Assembly (NCBI RefSeq): GCF_006439055.1
Contig: NZ_RCZC01000003.1
Coordinates: 124,001-188,000, forward strand
From: Sphingomonas glacialis
GTDB lineage: Bacteria; Pseudomonadota; Alphaproteobacteria; Sphingomonadales; Sphingomonadaceae
Direction of reading: 5' to 3'
DNA length: 64,000 nucleotides
Numbering within the stretch: the first letter of the stretch is position 1; each line of letters begins with the position of its first letter. Shown here one piece after another: positions 1 to 8,929 of the stretch. The position numbers were made by a program, and so were the translations under genes. The notes beneath the pieces were generated by a model. The model saw only the letters and a program-made list of their open reading frames with translations, was not told where the DNA came from and did not search any database.

Positions 1-1053
1 CGGAATATGATAGCCGCCGAAGTCGAACGGCTTGATCGCACGGCGCGGCAAGGACGGCACCGGCGGGATCAACCGCAGCGATTCCTTGAACGCCATGTCG
101 GTCAGCACCAGCCAGTCGAGCTGCCCATAGGCCAGCCCGCCCGTATCGTTGCGGCCAAGCTCCGTGATCTCGGCGCGCAGTTTCTCCTGCCATTCGGGAT
201 TGCGGCCGAGCAGCATGACGAGGCTCGTCGCCGACGAGGTGATCGTGTCGTGCGCCGCCATCATCAGAAAGTTCATATGGTCGGCGATCGCATCGGCGGC
301 GAGCGGTTCGCCGGCATCGTCGGTCGCGCGGCAGAATTGCGAGAAGAAGTCGTGCCCCGCGCCCGCCCGCCGCGCGGGGATCTCGCGCTCGAACAGGTCG
401 ATCAGATAGGCGCGCGCGCGCACGCCCTTGCGCATCTGCGAGCCTGGCAGGGGCACGCGGATCGGCGTGATCGAGGCCTGCACCTCATCGACGAACGCCT
501 GATTGATCCGCGTCGCCTCGGGACCGAGCGGCATGCCGAGAAAGCTCTCGGCGGCGAGATCGAGCGTCAGTTCCTTGATCGCGTCATAGAAGCGTATCGG
601 CTGGTTGCCCCAGCCGGCGACGGTGCGCGCAATGCCACTGTCGAGCGTCTCGGCATAATGCCGCATCGGCTCGGGCTTGAACGCGACCGACATCACGCGG
701 CGGTCGGCGCGGTGCTTGTCGAAATCCATCAGCATCAGCCCGCGCGGAAAGAGCAGGTTGAGCAACGGCCCCCAGCCCTGCTCCGACGAGAAGACGCGGT
801 CGCGGTCGAACAGGACGAGTTCGTTCGCCTCGGGGCCGATCAGGCTGACGGTCGGCCCGCCGAACGCATTGTTGCGGAACACCGGGCCGTAGCTGTCGAT
901 CATGTGACGTCCGAAGCGCACCGGATCCTTGAGCATGCGGAAGGTGTTGCCGACGAAGGGCAGCCCATCCTCGCCGGGAATGTCGCGAATGTCCCCCTGC
1001 TTCTGCCGCGGCAGCCAATGCGGATTGGCTTTGAAGGTATGGGCGTAGGCCAT
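1..1053 (-). CDS. Cytochrome P450, C-terminus beyond the window edge
   Basis: Haem-thiolate monooxygenase; 351 codons are visible and the frame is open at base 1, so the haem-binding cysteine loop lies outside. The N-terminal region has the proline-rich turn and PFVGNTF motif typical of class II-like P450s. The I-helix oxygen-activation motif reads AHDT (residues 267-270), a variant of A/G-G-x-D-T, and the K-helix ExxR is ESLR (324-327). The start at 1053 is chosen because AGGAG sits 7 bases upstream; an in-frame ATG at 1077 has no such site. There is no signal peptide or membrane anchor, so it is probably soluble and needs separate electron donors, none of which is seen nearby. Substrate is unknown. 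The family call is firm, the subfamily open. Confidence 0.9.
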   Translation of the reverse strand, partial: MAYAHTFKANPHWLPRQKQGDIRDIPGEDGLPFVGNTFRMLKDPVRFGRHMIDSYGPVFRNNAFGGPTVSLIGPEANELVLFDRDRVFSSEQGWGPLLNLLFPRGLMLMDFDKHRADRRVMSVAFKPEPMRHYAETLDSGIARTVAGWGNQPIRFYDAIKELTLDLAAESFLGMPLGPEATRINQAFVDEVQASITPIRVPLPGSQMRKGVRARAYLIDLFEREIPARRAGAGHDFFSQFCRATDDAGEPLAADAIADHMNFLMMAAHDTITSSATSLVMLLGRNPEWQEKLRAEITELGRNDTGGLAYGQLDWLVLTDMAFKESLRLIPPVPSLPRRAIKPFDFGGYHIP

Positions 1054-1111
1054 CGTCGCGCTCCTGCTTACTGACATCGGTATAAGTAAGGAGTCGAGCG
1101 CTGGGAAGGGA

Positions 1112-1564
1112 TTAGGGTGGTGTTTCCGCGCCGAGCGAGTCGAGCCAGCGGGTGACCCAGCTGGTACGGCTGCTCGACATCGCGCCGGCGAGCACGACCG
1201 CGACCACCACGACCGGCAGCAGCCAGTCGGGATCGATCAGCGCCGCCAATACCACGACGAGCATAAGGCCGATGCTCAGCAGACCGAGCGCGGCGATGCG
1301 GCGTTCGCCTTTGGGCGACAGCGCGATGACGCGCGGGCCCTTGCGGTCCCAGTTCGGCGAGGTCGTCAGCAAGCGCCGCCCCTGCGCATCGCGTACGCGG
1401 AAGAGAGCCGCCACGAGCGGCGCGCCGATGCCGTCCCCCGCCGCGATCGGATCGGCACGATGCCGGCCCGGCACGATCGATGGCTGGTCGGCCCAAGTGT
1501 CGATCGTGAGCAGCCGCCCGTCGCGCTCGACGATTTTGTAGCGCGGGGGCGGCGGCTTGCTCAT
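1112..1564 (-). CDS. Small membrane protein of unknown function
   Basis: A 150-residue protein I do not recognise. The first 90 residues are hydrophilic and basic. Two hydrophobic segments follow (about residues 93-114 and 118-134), ending in a short polar tail, so it looks like an inner-membrane hairpin with a cytoplasmic N-terminal domain. Its ATG overlaps the stop of the upstream acetyltransferase gene (ATGA, 1561-1564), which implies translational coupling and placement at the end of the riboflavin transcription unit. A longer in-frame extension upstream exists, but it lies entirely inside the acetyltransferase gene. Confidence 0.65.
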   Translation of the reverse strand: MSKPPPPRYKIVERDGRLLTIDTWADQPSIVPGRHRADPIAAGDGIGAPLVAALFRVRDAQGRRLLTTSPNWDRKGPRVIALSPKGERRIAALGLLSIGLMLVVVLAALIDPDWLLPVVVVAVVLAGAMSSSRTSWVTRWLDSLGAETPP

Positions 1565-2103
1565 CTGCCGCGCCGCGCGCGCCACTCTGCAGCGCTCTGG
1601 CCCCAGGCATCGACGCGATAGTCGGCGAGCGGCGGCGGCAAGCTGGTCGGTCCGCGGTTGGTCGAGCCGAGGCGCTCGGCAAGCCGGATCGAGCGGTGAT
1701 TGTCGGGCGCGATTGTGTGGATAACGTCGCTCCAGCCGAGACGATCGAACGCATAGTCGATCGCGGCGACCGCGGCCTCGTACGCATAGCCCTTGCCGGC
1801 AAAACCGCTGGCAACGCCCCAGCCGACTTCGGTACCGGGCCAGCCCTCGGGCTGCCACGGTCCGATCCGCCCGACCCAGGCGCCCGTCTCGCGCTCGATC
1901 ACCGAAAACATCGAGAAGCCGCGCGTCATCCACGCGCCGGCGCGCACCGAAAAGTCGCGCCACGCGACCGCACGCGACATCGCGCCGCCGAGATGCGCCA
2001 TCGTCTCGCCGTCTGCGGCGAAGGCGGCATAGGCTTCGAAATCCGCAGGCTCGGGGAGCCGCAGGATGAGCCGGTCGGTGAACAGGATCGGCCCGGTCAC
2101 CAT
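1561..2103 (-). CDS. GNAT-family N-acetyltransferase (RimJ/RimL-like)
   Basis: A 180-residue protein with the order seen in RimJ/RimL-type acetyltransferases: an N-terminal TDRLILR strand, a central GWGVASGFAGKGYAYEA segment forming the acetyl-CoA pyrophosphate loop, and a late NHRSIRLAERLG helix. The substrate could be a ribosomal protein N-terminus, an amino acid or a small molecule; the sequence does not decide. It lies 7 bases after ribH and overlaps the next gene by 4 bases, so it is read as part of the riboflavin operon, though no role in flavin synthesis is implied. Confidence 0.85.
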   Translation of the reverse strand: MVTGPILFTDRLILRLPEPADFEAYAAFAADGETMAHLGGAMSRAVAWRDFSVRAGAWMTRGFSMFSVIERETGAWVGRIGPWQPEGWPGTEVGWGVASGFAGKGYAYEAAVAAIDYAFDRLGWSDVIHTIAPDNHRSIRLAERLGSTNRGPTSLPPPLADYRVDAWGQSAAEWRARRGR

Positions 2104-2110
2104 CCCCGCC

Positions 2111-2530
2111 TCAGCCGAAGCGCGCTTTCAGCGCCATCATCGCGAGCGCCGCCTTGGCTGCTTCGCCGCCCTTGTCCTTCTCGGATTTCCGCGCGCGCGT
2201 CAGCGCCTGCGCTTCGTCCTCGGTGGTGAGGATGCCGTTGCCGATCGCGAGGCCGTCCATCGACAGCGCCATCAGCCCGCGTGCGCTCTCGCCCGCGACG
2301 ATCTCGAAATGATAGGTCTCGCCGCGGATCACGACGCCCAAGGCGACGAAACCGTCGTACAGGCCCGTTTCAGCCGCCAGCGCGACCGCGCCGGGGATTT
2401 CGAGCGCGCCCGGCACCGTGATCGTCTCATGCTTGTGCCCGGCCGCCTCGATCGCAGCGCGGGCGCCCTCGAGCAGCAGGTCGTTGAGATGGTCGTAGAA
2501 GCGCGCTTCGACGATGAGCAGTTTGGCCAT
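2111..2530 (-). CDS. ribH: 6,7-dimethyl-8-ribityllumazine synthase
   Basis: Condenses 5-amino-6-ribitylaminouracil with 3,4-dihydroxy-2-butanone 4-phosphate, the penultimate step of riboflavin synthesis, in the cytoplasm. The 139-residue protein shows the substrate loop VPGALEIP and the signature [16 protein letters not shown] with the catalytic His. It is somewhat shorter than many family members but complete. The start codon overlaps the ribBX stop as TAATG at 2528-2532, so the two are probably translationally coupled. Only one lumazine synthase is seen in the window. Confidence 0.95.
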   Translation of the reverse strand: MAKLLIVEARFYDHLNDLLLEGARAAIEAAGHKHETITVPGALEIPGAVALAAETGLYDGFVALGVVIRGETYHFEIVAGESARGLMALSMDGLAIGNGILTTEDEAQALTRARKSEKDKGGEAAKAALAMMALKARFG

Positions 2531-3678
2531 TATTCGCCCCCGGTGCCTGGAATGGCGCGCTCGTCGACGATCGACAGGCCATAGCCTTCGAGTCCGACCA
2601 GCGCGTGATGCGTATTGGTGAGCAGCACCATTTCCTCGACGCCGAGCTCGGCGAGGATCTGCGCGCCGACGCCGTAATCGCGCAATTCCTCGACCTCGGG
2701 CGCGCCCGCGCCCTTGCCCTCGCCGCGCAGCTTCATGAAGCGCGTGATCCCGTCGGACATGCGGCGGTTGATCACGACGATCACGCCGGTGCCCTCGTCG
2801 GCGATCAACTGCATCGCGCCCGACAGCAGGCCGGAGCGCTCATTCTCTTCGCCGAACACATCTACGAAGGTCGACAGCGTGTGCATCCGCACCAGTGTCG
2901 GCTTGGTCGGGTCGATCTTGCCCTTGACCAAAGCGACGGTCTCGTCGCCGGTCGCCTTATTGTGGAAGGTCATCGCCTTCCACAACCCGCCCCATTTCGA
3001 TTCGAACGGCATTTCGGCGCGCTTCTCGACGAGATGGTCGTGGCGGCGGCGATAGGCGATCAGGTCGCGGATCGTGCCGATCTTGAGATTGTGAAGCTGC
3101 GCGAACGAGACGAGATCGTCGAGCCGGCTCATCGTGCCGTCCTCGTTCATGATCTCGCAGATCACACCCGACGGGTTGAGCCCGGCGAGGCGCGAGACGT
3201 CGACCGCAGCCTCGGTATGGCCAGCGCGCACCAGAACGCCGCCGTCGCGCGCGACGAGCGGGAAGACGTGGCCCGGCGTGACGATCTCTTCCTTGCCCTT
3301 CGACGAATCGATCGCAACCGCGATGGTGCGCGCACGGTCGGCAGCGGAAATGCCGGTAGTGACGCCGTCACGCGCCTCGATCGAGGTGGTGAAGGCGGTC
3401 TCGTGCCGCGTGCCGTTGTGGCGGCTCATCAGGCCGAGGCCGAGCTCCTCGACGCGCTTCTTGGTCATCGCCAGGCAGATCAGCCCGCGGCCGTGCTTGG
3501 CCATGAAGTTGATCTTCTCCGGCGTCGCCATCTGCGCGGGGATGACGAGGTCGCCCTCATTCTCGCGATCCTCGTCATCGACCAGGATGAACATCCGGCC
3601 GTTCTTGGCCTCGTCGATCAGTTCCTCAGGCGAGGACAGGAACCCATGGCGCAGCCGCGCGACTTCAGGCTTTGGCAC
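2530..3678 (-). CDS. ribB: 3,4-dihydroxy-2-butanone 4-phosphate synthase with degenerate GTP cyclohydrolase II domain (RibBX type)
   Basis: Converts ribulose 5-phosphate to the four-carbon unit of riboflavin. The N-terminal half (about residues 1-210) has the acidic loop [11 protein letters not shown] and the HTEAAVDV segment of DHBP synthases. The C-terminal half is RibA-like at its end ([19 protein letters not shown], then LLTNT) but lacks the zinc cysteines of GTP cyclohydrolase II: the expected CLTGDxFxSxRCDCG region reads [19 protein letters not shown]. Such hybrids are known as RibBX, and the X domain is not expected to hydrolyse GTP. I place the start at a GTG (3678) with GGAG 7 bases upstream, giving 382 residues and a 14-base overlap with ribE. 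A longer frame reaches an ATG at 3717 inside ribE. Confidence 0.93.
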   Translation of the reverse strand: MPKPEVARLRHGFLSSPEELIDEAKNGRMFILVDDEDRENEGDLVIPAQMATPEKINFMAKHGRGLICLAMTKKRVEELGLGLMSRHNGTRHETAFTTSIEARDGVTTGISAADRARTIAVAIDSSKGKEEIVTPGHVFPLVARDGGVLVRAGHTEAAVDVSRLAGLNPSGVICEIMNEDGTMSRLDDLVSFAQLHNLKIGTIRDLIAYRRRHDHLVEKRAEMPFESKWGGLWKAMTFHNKATGDETVALVKGKIDPTKPTLVRMHTLSTFVDVFGEENERSGLLSGAMQLIADEGTGVIVVINRRMSDGITRFMKLRGEGKGAGAPEVEELRDYGVGAQILAELGVEEMVLLTNTHHALVGLEGYGLSIVDERAIPGTGGE

Positions 3679-4288
3679 GATAATGCTCCATGCGTTGCAG
3701 ATAGCGGGCGAGGACATCGATCTCGATATTGACGTGTGCGCCCGAATGAAGATCGCCCAGCGTGGTCATCGCTTGGGTGTGGGGAATGATGTTGATCGCG
3801 AAATGCGTGCTGCCGTCGGTCTGGTCGGCGACGCTGTTGACGGTCAGCGAGACGCCGTCGACGGTGATCGAGCCCTTGGGCGCGACAAACGGCGCGAGCG
3901 CGGCCGGGACGGCGATGACGACCTTCCACGAATCGCCATCGCTGCTCGTCTCGACGATCGACGCGATGCCGTCGACATGGCCGGTGACGATGTGGCCGCC
4001 CAGCTCCTCGCCGAGTTTCAACGCACGTTCGAGGTTGAGCCGGCGGCCGGCGGTCCATTGCGCGGCGGGGGTGCGCGAGACGGTTTCGCCGGAGACATCA
4101 GCGGCGAACCAGCCCGACGCTCCGGGTGCGGACTTGTCGACGACGGTCAGGCACACGCCCGAACAGGCGATCGACGCGCCGAGATCGACATCCCCCATGT
4201 CATAGCCGGTCGCGACGAAGATGCGCAGATCGCCGCGCTCCTCGATCCGATCGATCGTGCCGATGTCGGTAATGATCCCGGTGAACAT
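3665..4288 (-). CDS. ribE: Riboflavin synthase, alpha subunit
   Basis: Dismutates two molecules of 6,7-dimethyl-8-ribityllumazine to riboflavin. The 207 residues contain the two lumazine-binding repeats of the family. The first opens with the invariant MFTGII and carries CSGVCLTV; the second opens with [11 protein letters not shown] near residue 97 and carries VDGVSLTVN. Length and repeat layout match the trimeric RibE/RibC family. It sits between ribD (3 bases upstream) and ribBX (overlapping), giving the order D-E-B-H in one minus-strand operon. I see no FMN-riboswitch-like leader in front of the operon. Confidence 0.96.
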   Translation of the reverse strand: MFTGIITDIGTIDRIEERGDLRIFVATGYDMGDVDLGASIACSGVCLTVVDKSAPGASGWFAADVSGETVSRTPAAQWTAGRRLNLERALKLGEELGGHIVTGHVDGIASIVETSSDGDSWKVVIAVPAALAPFVAPKGSITVDGVSLTVNSVADQTDGSTHFAINIIPHTQAMTTLGDLHSGAHVNIEIDVLARYLQRMEHYRAKA

Positions 4289-4291
4289 GGC

Positions 4292-5293
4292 CTACTCCCT
4301 GACGCGCTCGTAAACCTCGAGCCGGTCGCTGCCAAGGGTGCGCGCGTCGGTCATCGCCCAGCTGCCATGCGCCTCGGAAAGATCGGAGAGGCCGATGTCG
4401 GGCAAGGTCCGCCCGCCCCCGACGACGATCGGCGCGCGATAGAGCAGCAAGCGATCGACGAGGTCGGCGGAAAGGAAGGCGGCGGCGGTGGTCGGGCCAC
4501 CTTCGACGAGCATGGTGTCGATCGCTTGGAGCGTGCCGATCGCGTCTGGCGCCGCAAGGTTTTCCCATGGCAGCGCGCAGTCGGGCGCCGGATGGTGCAG
4601 ATCGGGCGTGCGCGACAGGATGAAGCGTCGCGGCGACCGCGCCTCGAGTCCGGGCAAGCGCACGTCGAGCGTCGGATCGTCGGCATCGATCGTCGCGCGT
4701 CCGACCAGGATCGCGTCGTGGCGCGTGCGTTCGAGATGCGCGTGCGCGCGCGCCTGCGGCCCGGTGATCCACTGACTCGCGCCCGATCCCATCGCGGTCG
4801 CGCCGTCGAGCGACAGCGCGAGCTTGAGCGTCACGGCGGGCCGGCCATGCTGGCGTCGCATGAGGAAGCCGACCATCGCCGAGCGCGCGGCGGCGGCGCC
4901 CAGGCCGAGATCGACCGCGATCCCAGCATCGCGCAACCGCGCAACGCCCGCGCCATTGGTGCGCAGATCGGGATCGCCGAGCGCGACCACGACGCGCGCC
5001 ACGCCCGCCAGTTGCAGCAGATCGCTGCACGCGGGCCCGCGCGTCGAAATATGCGCGCAGGGTTCGAGCGTGGTATAGACGGTTGCGCCGCGCGACTTTT
5101 CGCCGGCTTCGGCGAGCGCCATCGCCTCGGCATGCGGCCGCCCACCGGGCTGGGTCCAGCCGCGCCCGACGACGATACCATCGGCGACGATCACGCAGCC
5201 GACATTGGGGTTGGGCGTCGTCCGCCCACGTCCGCGCTCGCCGAGCGCGAGCGCTGCGCCCATCCAGCGCGTATCGTCGGAAGCCGTGGTCAC
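4292..5293 (-). CDS. ribD: Bifunctional pyrimidine deaminase / reductase of riboflavin synthesis
   Basis: Deaminates the GTP cyclohydrolase product and then reduces its ribosyl side chain. Of 333 residues, the N-terminal deaminase holds the zinc ligands in HAEAMAL (near residue 54) and in [12 protein letters not shown] (near 85-96). The C-terminal reductase has [13 protein letters not shown] and the [18 protein letters not shown]-site segment. The second zinc loop is one residue longer than the common PCxHxGRTPPC form. The start is a GTG at 5293, only 2 bases after the stop of the upstream membrane-protein gene, so the two are co-transcribed. Confidence 0.95.
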   Translation of the reverse strand: MTTASDDTRWMGAALALGERGRGRTTPNPNVGCVIVADGIVVGRGWTQPGGRPHAEAMALAEAGEKSRGATVYTTLEPCAHISTRGPACSDLLQLAGVARVVVALGDPDLRTNGAGVARLRDAGIAVDLGLGAAAARSAMVGFLMRRQHGRPAVTLKLALSLDGATAMGSGASQWITGPQARAHAHLERTRHDAILVGRATIDADDPTLDVRLPGLEARSPRRFILSRTPDLHHPAPDCALPWENLAAPDAIGTLQAIDTMLVEGGPTTAAAFLSADLVDRLLLYRAPIVVGGGRTLPDIGLSDLSEAHGSWAMTDARTLGSDRLEVYERVRE

Positions 5294-5295
5294 GC

Positions 5296-5646
5296 TCAGA
5301 TCCCGTAGGCCTTGAGCCCGTCATTGACCTTCTTGAACTGCGCGCGGCGTTCGGCCTCGAGCCGCTTCAGCTCATTGGCCTGGCGCGTCTGCTCGACGCC
5401 GTCGATCTTCTGCTGCGCGATGATCTCGGCATCGGTGCGGTCGGCGCGCCATTGCTGCACATAGATGATGTCGCGGTGATACGGCTTGGGCGGGATCTTC
5501 GATTCGTAGATCACGCCGACGACCATCACATAGGTCAGCGCCAGCGCCAGCCCCATGAAGCCGAGCTGATGCGGCCGCCGCGTTACGATATAGGTGCGCA
5601 TATCGCGCCAGGCGCGCAGCGGGGAAATGTAGCGCAGGAAATTCAT
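5296..5646 (-). CDS. Single-pass membrane protein of unknown function between tonB and ribD
   Basis: A 116-residue protein with a basic N-terminus, one transmembrane segment (about residues 29-47, [14 protein letters not shown]) and a charged, probably helical tail rich in Ala, Gln, Arg and Glu (about residues 75-110). I do not recognise a family; sphingomonads may carry it next to ribD. I prefer the ATG at 5646; a GTG at 5697 would add 17 residues of low-quality sequence. It is transcribed with tonB upstream (60-base gap) and ribD downstream (2-base gap). Confidence 0.65.
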   Translation of the reverse strand: MNFLRYISPLRAWRDMRTYIVTRRPHQLGFMGLALALTYVMVVGVIYESKIPPKPYHRDIIYVQQWRADRTDAEIIAQQKIDGVEQTRQANELKRLEAERRAQFKKVNDGLKAYGI

Positions 5647-5706
5647 GCGCAAGAGATAGGCGCGACGGGGAGGCGATGCCAGCCCTGCCGCGCCCACCCT
5701 CGCCGG

Positions 5707-6375
5707 CTATTCTTCGTCGAGCACGAAGCGGACCGCCATCGTCTGCCACGCCTCGATCGCGACGCCGTCGCGCGTCCCCGGGGTGAAGCGCCATTTCTCG
5801 AGCGCGCGCTTGCGCGTCGCCTCGAAGAAGGCCGGGCTCGCCGCGCTGACCTGCTCGACCTGCTTCACGCGCCCGTCGGTGCCGATCAGCACGCGCACCA
5901 CGACCCGCCCCTCGCGCCCGGCGAGGCGCTCGTCGCTTGGATAGGTCGGCTGGAATCCACCGAGATAGCGCGAATCGAGTTTTGGGATGGTGATGACCGG
6001 CGCGGGCGGTTTGACGATCGTGCCGACATCACCCGTGCCGCCGGCGAAGGGTTGTAGCGGCGGCGGATCGACGTGCGTGGCGATCGGTCCGCTCGGGACG
6101 CCCGGTAGCACGGGCTTGGTCAGGTCGATCGATTCGGGCGGCGGCTTCAGTGGCTGCGCGGCGTGCTGGATCTGCGGCACCGGCTTCGGTTCGGGCTTGG
6201 GTGGGGGTGGCGGATCGAGCGGGATGTTGGTTGCGGTGATCGTCGGCACGATATCGCGCACGAAATGCGGCGCGGTCAGCGAAAGCCCGAACAGCAACAC
6301 GCCGCCGGCGCCGAGCGCGAAGGCGACTCCGCCGGGGTTGAGACCATGGCGGTTGGCATAGCGATCTGCGTACAT
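5707..6375 (-). CDS. tonB: TonB-family energy transducer
   Basis: Couples the inner-membrane proton-motive force to outer-membrane TonB-dependent receptors. From the start at 6375 it has 222 residues: a short cytoplasmic N-terminus, one membrane anchor (about residues 15-35), a proline-rich periplasmic spacer with a PPPPPKPEPKPVP stretch, and a C-terminal TonB domain (YPSDERLAGREGRVVVRVLI, then ALEKWRFTPGTRDG). The 6375 ATG is chosen because GGAG lies 8 bases upstream; an ATG at 6417 would add 14 Asp/Gly-rich residues. No exbB or exbD is adjacent. A perfect inverted repeat lies 51 bases upstream of the chosen start. Confidence 0.9.
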   Translation of the reverse strand: MYADRYANRHGLNPGGVAFALGAGGVLLFGLSLTAPHFVRDIVPTITATNIPLDPPPPPKPEPKPVPQIQHAAQPLKPPPESIDLTKPVLPGVPSGPIATHVDPPPLQPFAGGTGDVGTIVKPPAPVITIPKLDSRYLGGFQPTYPSDERLAGREGRVVVRVLIGTDGRVKQVEQVSAASPAFFEATRKRALEKWRFTPGTRDGVAIEAWQTMAVRFVLDEE

Positions 6376-6425
6376 CGTCCCGTCTCCATCTGTGCCGTCC
6401 GAGTCTGCGCCGGACATGGAGAGGA

Positions 6426-6440
6426 TGTTACATCATAACA
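6426..6440. promoter_or_regulatory. Candidate operator, TGTTA-N5-TAACA palindrome upstream of tonB
   Basis: A perfect 5-5-5 inverted repeat in an unusually AT-rich pocket of the 98-base gap between gltX and tonB. Position and symmetry suggest a dimeric repressor site over the tonB promoter; the regulator is unknown. It does not fold into a terminator and has no T-run. Confidence 0.45.
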
Positions 6441-6473
6441 TTACGCGCGCAAGAGACATTATATCCTGTCGCC

Positions 6474-7802
6474 TCACTCGGGCGACAGGCGCGCGATCGC
6501 GCGTTCGCGGCCGATCAGCGGGAGCAACGCCTTCATGTCGGGACCATGCTCGCGCCCGGTCAGCGCCCGGCGCAAGGGCAGGAACAGCGCCTTGCCGCTG
6601 CGCCCGGTTTCAGCCTTCAGCGCAGCGGTCAGCGCGTGCCACGGGTCGCCCGCCCAATCGAGCGACTCGGCCGCCCGCGCGGCCGCCGCGAGGAAGTCGG
6701 CATCGGCGAGGTCGCGCTCGGCGACGATCGGGCCCTCGATCACGCCCCACCAGTCGGCCGCTTCGGCGATCGTCTGGAGATTGGGCCGCACCGCCGACCA
6801 CTCCGCAGCGCCCATCCCGGCGGGAAGCCGGTCGGCGACATGCTCGAAATCGAGCTGGTGGACGATCTTCGCGTTCAACCCCGTAAGCTCAGCCTCGTCG
6901 AAGCGCGCCGGCGCGCGACCGAACTTGGCGAAATCGAAGCTCTCGACCAGCGCCTGCGTCTCGACCAGCGGCTCGACCGGCAAGCTCGTCCCGATCCGCG
7001 CGAGCAGCGCCCGCACCGCCTCGGGTTCGATCCCGACCTCACGGAAATGCGCGACGCCGAGCGACCCCAGCCGCTTCGACAATTTGCCCTCCGAGCCGAC
7101 CAGCAGCGCCTCGTGCGCGAAAGCCGGCGGCGCCACTCCCATCGCGTCGAACATCTGCAACTGCAGCGCGGTGTTCGAAACATGGTCCTCGCCGCGCACG
7201 ACATGCGTGATGCCCATCTCTGCGTCGTCGATCGCCGAGGGCAGCATATAGAGCCACGACCCGTCGGCGCGGCGAATGACGGGGTCGCTCATCGTCGCAG
7301 CATCGAATTTCTGCGGCCCGCGGATCAGATCGTCCCACACGATCGGCGCGGCATGATCGAGCTTGAAGCGCCAGTGCGGCTTGACGCCAGCCGCCTCGAA
7401 GCTCGCCCGCTCGGCGTCGCTCAGTGCGAGCGCGGCACGGTCATAGACCGGCGGCAGCCCGCGCCCGGCGGCGATCTTGCGCTTGAGGTCGAGCTCCTGC
7501 GCGGTCTCGTAGGCGGGGTAGACGCGGCCGGCGTCGCGCAACGCCGCAAAGCGCGCTTCGTAGAGCGCAAAGCGCGCCGACTGCCGCTCCTCCCCCGCAA
7601 TCGTCAGCCCGAGCCAGGCAAGATCGGCGCGGATCGCGTCGACGAAGCGCTCTTCGCTGCGCTCGGCATCGGTATCGTCGATCCGCAGCCAGAATTCGCC
7701 GCCCTGCGCTTGCGCCCACAGCCAATTGTGGAGCGCGGTGCGGATGTTGCCGACATGCAGCATGCCGGTGGGCGAAGGGGCGAAGCGAGTGCGGATCGTC
7801 AT
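6474..7802 (-). CDS. gltX: Glutamyl-tRNA synthetase
   Basis: Charges tRNA with glutamate. From the ATG at 7802 ([12 protein letters not shown] follows) the protein has 442 residues. The class I signature HIGH appears as HVGN (near residue 17) and KMSKS as KLSKR, followed by the GSLGVAHFR segment. It is shorter than E. coli GluRS and shows no zinc-binding cysteine cluster. Alphaproteobacteria often carry two GluRS paralogues, one specialised for tRNA-Gln, and this could be either; the sequence alone does not tell. The open frame continues upstream to 8012 but without synthetase sequence. It is divergent from prs with a 190-base shared promoter region. Confidence 0.95.
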   Translation of the reverse strand: MTIRTRFAPSPTGMLHVGNIRTALHNWLWAQAQGGEFWLRIDDTDAERSEERFVDAIRADLAWLGLTIAGEERQSARFALYEARFAALRDAGRVYPAYETAQELDLKRKIAAGRGLPPVYDRAALALSDAERASFEAAGVKPHWRFKLDHAAPIVWDDLIRGPQKFDAATMSDPVIRRADGSWLYMLPSAIDDAEMGITHVVRGEDHVSNTALQLQMFDAMGVAPPAFAHEALLVGSEGKLSKRLGSLGVAHFREVGIEPEAVRALLARIGTSLPVEPLVETQALVESFDFAKFGRAPARFDEAELTGLNAKIVHQLDFEHVADRLPAGMGAAEWSAVRPNLQTIAEAADWWGVIEGPIVAERDLADADFLAAAARAAESLDWAGDPWHALTAALKAETGRSGKALFLPLRRALTGREHGPDMKALLPLIGRERAIARLSPE

Positions 7803-7992
7803 GCGACGAGCGGTAGAGGACGCGGCGCCCCCTCGACAAGCCCGCGCGGCCAGGCCGCGATGTGCCCTACGGCATCCGTTTTTGGGCGCATCTGCGGGCC
7901 GCGCGGGGTATGGCACGCACTGCGGTCCCTTTCCCCAGGCGGAGGACGCTCCTAAGGAGGCTGCAAATCGGCAAGCGCAAGGGGCGGCCCAT

Positions 7993-8928
7993 ATGAAACT
8001 TCTCACCGGCAATTCGAACCTGCCGCTCGCGCGCGATGTCGCTGCCTACCTCCAATTGCCGCTGACCGACGCGCAGGTGCGCCGCTTCGCCGATGAGGAA
8101 ATTTTCGTCGAAATCCAGGAGAATGTCCGCGGCGAGGACGTCTTCGTGCTGCAATCGACCGGCTACCCTGCGAACGACAATCTGATGGAGCTGCTGATCT
8201 GCATCGACGCGCTGAAACGCGCCTCGGCCAAGCGAATCACCGCGGTCATCCCCTATTTCGGCTATGCCCGGCAGGACCGCAAACCGGGGCCGCGCACGCC
8301 GATCTCGGCGAAACTCGTTGCCAATCTGATCACCGTTGCGGGCGCCGACCGCGTACTTTCGGTCGATCTGCATGCCGGGCAGATCCAGGGCTTCTTCGAT
8401 ATCCCCACCGACAATCTGTTCGCCGCACCCGTGATGTCGGCCGACATCCTCACGCGCTACGGCAACCGCAATCTGATGGTCGTGTCGCCCGACGTCGGCG
8501 GCGTGGTGCGCGCACGCGCGCTGGCCAAGCGGCTCAACAACGCGCCGCTCGCGATCGTCGACAAGCGCCGCGAGCGCGCGGGCGAATCCGAAGTGATGAA
8601 CATCATCGGCGAGGTCGAAGGGCGCTTCTGCATCCTGATCGACGACATCGTCGATTCGGGCGGCACGCTCTGCAACGCCGCCGCCGCCCTCAAGCAGGCG
8701 GGCGCGGCAGGCGTCGCTGCCTACATCACGCACGGCGTGCTGTCGGGCGGCGCGGTGGCGCGAGTCGAAAGCTCGGCGCTCGAGGAACTGGTGATCACCG
8801 ATTCGCTCGGCAGCCACGACATCGTCGCCTCGGCCAAGAAGATTCGCCATCTGACGATCGCGCCGTTGCTCGCCGAGGCGATTCGCCGGATCGCCGACGA
8901 ATCTTCGGTTTCGTCGCTGTTCGACTAA
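7993..8928 (+). CDS. prs: Ribose-phosphate pyrophosphokinase
   Basis: Makes PRPP from ribose 5-phosphate and ATP for nucleotide, histidine and tryptophan synthesis. The 311-residue protein shows the ATP loop [18 protein letters not shown], the flexible metal-binding segment [19 protein letters not shown] and the PRPP-binding motif [10 protein letters not shown]. The ATG at 7993 follows an AAGGGGC site. The stop is one base from the stop of the convergent permease gene, leaving no room for a separate terminator. Confidence 0.97.
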   Translation: MKLLTGNSNLPLARDVAAYLQLPLTDAQVRRFADEEIFVEIQENVRGEDVFVLQSTGYPANDNLMELLICIDALKRASAKRITAVIPYFGYARQDRKPGPRTPISAKLVANLITVAGADRVLSVDLHAGQIQGFFDIPTDNLFAAPVMSADILTRYGNRNLMVVSPDVGGVVRARALAKRLNNAPLAIVDKRRERAGESEVMNIIGEVEGRFCILIDDIVDSGGTLCNAAAALKQAGAAGVAAYITHGVLSGGAVARVESSALEELVITDSLGSHDIVASAKKIRHLTIAPLLAEAIRRIADESSVSSLFD

Positions 8929-8929
8929 A

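Noticed and set aside
5294..6473. FMN riboswitch before the riboflavin operon
   Set aside because: The gaps before ribD, the small membrane protein and tonB are 2, 60 and 98 bases, with no RFN-like conserved stems that I can see.
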